Below are positions 6,888 to 7,519 of a DNA stretch of 7,519 nucleotides, in pieces. Below the pieces are notes generated by a model. That model saw only the letters and a list, made by a program, of their open reading frames with translations. It ran no database searches and was not told the origin of the DNA. The number at the start of each line of letters is the position of its first letter. The stretch's first letter is position 1. Where the stretch lies: the NCBI GenBank assembly GCA_016927635.1, contig JAFGMJ010000087.1:1-7519 (forward strand), given 5' to 3'. Source of the DNA: Actinomycetota bacterium (GTDB lineage: Bacteria; Actinomycetota; Humimicrobiia; Humimicrobiales; Humimicrobiaceae). Made by a program: the position numbers and the translations under genes.

Positions 6888-7470
6888 AAGATATCACTTT
6901 TATATTATTTGCGATTTCTTTTGCAAGAAAAATCTTCTTGTTTTTTACTTTAAAGACAAGACCATTTGGCAGGTTATTTATTACTGTGATCTTTTCTCCG
7001 GGAAGTATGCCCATACTTACAAGTCTTTCAAAAAAAGCATCATTAAATGATATGTCGGTTATAAAGCATTTATCATCCATAAAATCTGTAAGCGCAGATC
7101 CTTCTTTTTTGAAAGTGGATAACTTTTTTAAGTTCTTTATGACCTGTTCGGAAATATGGTGTTCAATAATATGGCTAACCTTATCTATTTCATTCTTATT
7201 TTTCAGTTCTTTGAAATAATTTTTCAAAAACAGGTGTTTATCCAGAATGAATTTGGATTTTACGGCACCCTCGGCGGTAAGCTCAAAATTATTTCCATCA
7301 CGCCTCAGCAGTTTATCCTGCTGCAGCTCTGTAAAAGCCTGGCTCATATAGTGTTTTGAGACTTTTATATCACTGTCTATTAATTCTTCTGAGGCCCTGC
7401 TTTTGTTCTCAGCAAGTATTCTCAGGATATCTTCTTTTACTATTCTTAAAATCTCGGCTTCATCTTTCAT
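6874..7470 (-). CDS. DtxR/MntR-type metal regulator fused to a FeoA domain
   Basis: A 198-residue two-part protein. Residues 1-75 form a winged helix (IVKEDILRILAE, then VSKHYMSQAFTELQQDKLL and LTAEGAV). Residues 76-118 match the DtxR dimerisation and metal-binding helices, with H79 and the HIIEHH cluster (H100, E103, H104). By my alignment these correspond to DtxR H79, C102, E105 and H106; the DtxR positions E83 and H98 are K83 and D96 here, so the ancillary site may be weakened. Residues 134-195 are a FeoA-like SH3 domain (CFITDISF, FERLVSMGILPGEKITV). FeoA is normally a separate small protein that assists FeoB. Being fused to the repressor and overlapping feoB by 14 bases, it probably senses metal, represses its own operon and may also contact FeoB. 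The ATG has no clear ribosome-binding site. Iron versus manganese specificity cannot be decided. Confidence 0.9.
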   Translation of the reverse strand: MKDEAEILRIVKEDILRILAENKSRASEELIDSDIKVSKHYMSQAFTELQQDKLLRRDGNNFELTAEGAVKSKFILDKHLFLKNYFKELKNKNEIDKVSHIIEHHISEQVIKNLKKLSTFKKEGSALTDFMDDKCFITDISFNDAFFERLVSMGILPGEKITVINNLPNGLVFKVKNKKIFLAKEIANNIKVISYEES

Positions 7471-7477
7471 TGAATTA

Positions 7478-7497
7478 AAATACTCTATATTGTATTT
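7478..7497 (-). promoter_or_regulatory. Candidate feo operon operator over the -10 region
   Basis: AAATAC (7478-7483) and GTATTT (7492-7497) are perfect reverse complements with an eight-base gap, just upstream of the DtxR-FeoA start at 7470. On the minus strand TACAAT (7494-7489), a fair -10 box, lies within the dyad, and an AT-rich TTTATT sits about 17 bases further upstream. A DtxR-family repressor bound here would block transcription, so this is the natural candidate site for self-repression. The window ends at 7519, so the full promoter may extend beyond it. The dyad is seen; its role is inferred. Confidence 0.4.
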
Positions 7498-7519
7498 ATT
7501 TTTTCATTAAAAATAAAAA

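Noticed and set aside
1..7519. CRISPR array, transposon ends, tRNA, rRNA or riboswitch
   Set aside because: No regularly spaced direct repeats, transposase, terminal inverted repeats flanked by duplications, cloverleaf or known aptamer core was visible on either strand by eye.

Overview
The window looks like chromosomal DNA from a low-to-moderate GC anaerobic bacterium. The reasons are sigma70-like TATAAT and TTGACA boxes, a MerR regulator, at least one clear Shine-Dalgarno sequence, a Feo ferrous-iron system, and AT-rich spacers between genes that use many A/T-ending codons. The phylum cannot be fixed from sequence alone. A cyclic 2,3-diphosphoglycerate synthetase-like gene, best known from thermophilic methanogens, would fit a deep-branching or thermophile-related lineage, but that is inference. 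I see no phage genes, insertion sequences, CRISPR array, tRNA or rRNA.

Layout. Bases 1-128 are an AT-rich leader with a perfect 9-bp inverted repeat. A single plus-strand gene (129-1658) follows, a cpgS-like cyclic 2,3-diphosphoglycerate synthetase. Bases 1659-2006 hold no intact gene. They contain an imperfect GC-richer inverted repeat, a possible decayed C-terminal remnant of a LacI-type regulator on the minus strand, and small hairpins near the end of the next gene. All remaining genes are on the minus strand and converge on cpgS. They form two units. The right-hand unit (7470 down to 4986) is a DtxR/MntR-FeoA fusion regulator overlapping feoB. The second unit (4878 down to 2007) is a MerR regulator overlapping a large VIT-VWA protein.

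How the genes work together. The DtxR-FeoA/feoB pair is a compact divalent-metal uptake unit. A metal-sensing repressor carries the FeoA accessory domain at its C-terminus and is translationally coupled to the G-protein-coupled permease. An inverted repeat over its probable -10 region is the obvious candidate for its own operator. The MerR/VIT-VWA pair is a second compact unit. Its promoter candidate has a 20-bp spacer, the long-spacer geometry typical of MerR-controlled promoters, with a short palindrome against the -35 box, so autoregulation is likely. The VIT-VWA protein has an intact MIDAS metal site and no visible signal peptide or membrane segment, so it is probably a cytoplasmic adhesion or scaffold protein whose partner is unknown.

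The least understood parts are the MerR/VIT-VWA unit, the glutamate in the G4 motif of FeoB, and the bacterial setting of the cpgS-like gene. I found no clear evidence of a wholly new system. The MerR/VIT-VWA pair is the best candidate for one whose function is undescribed.
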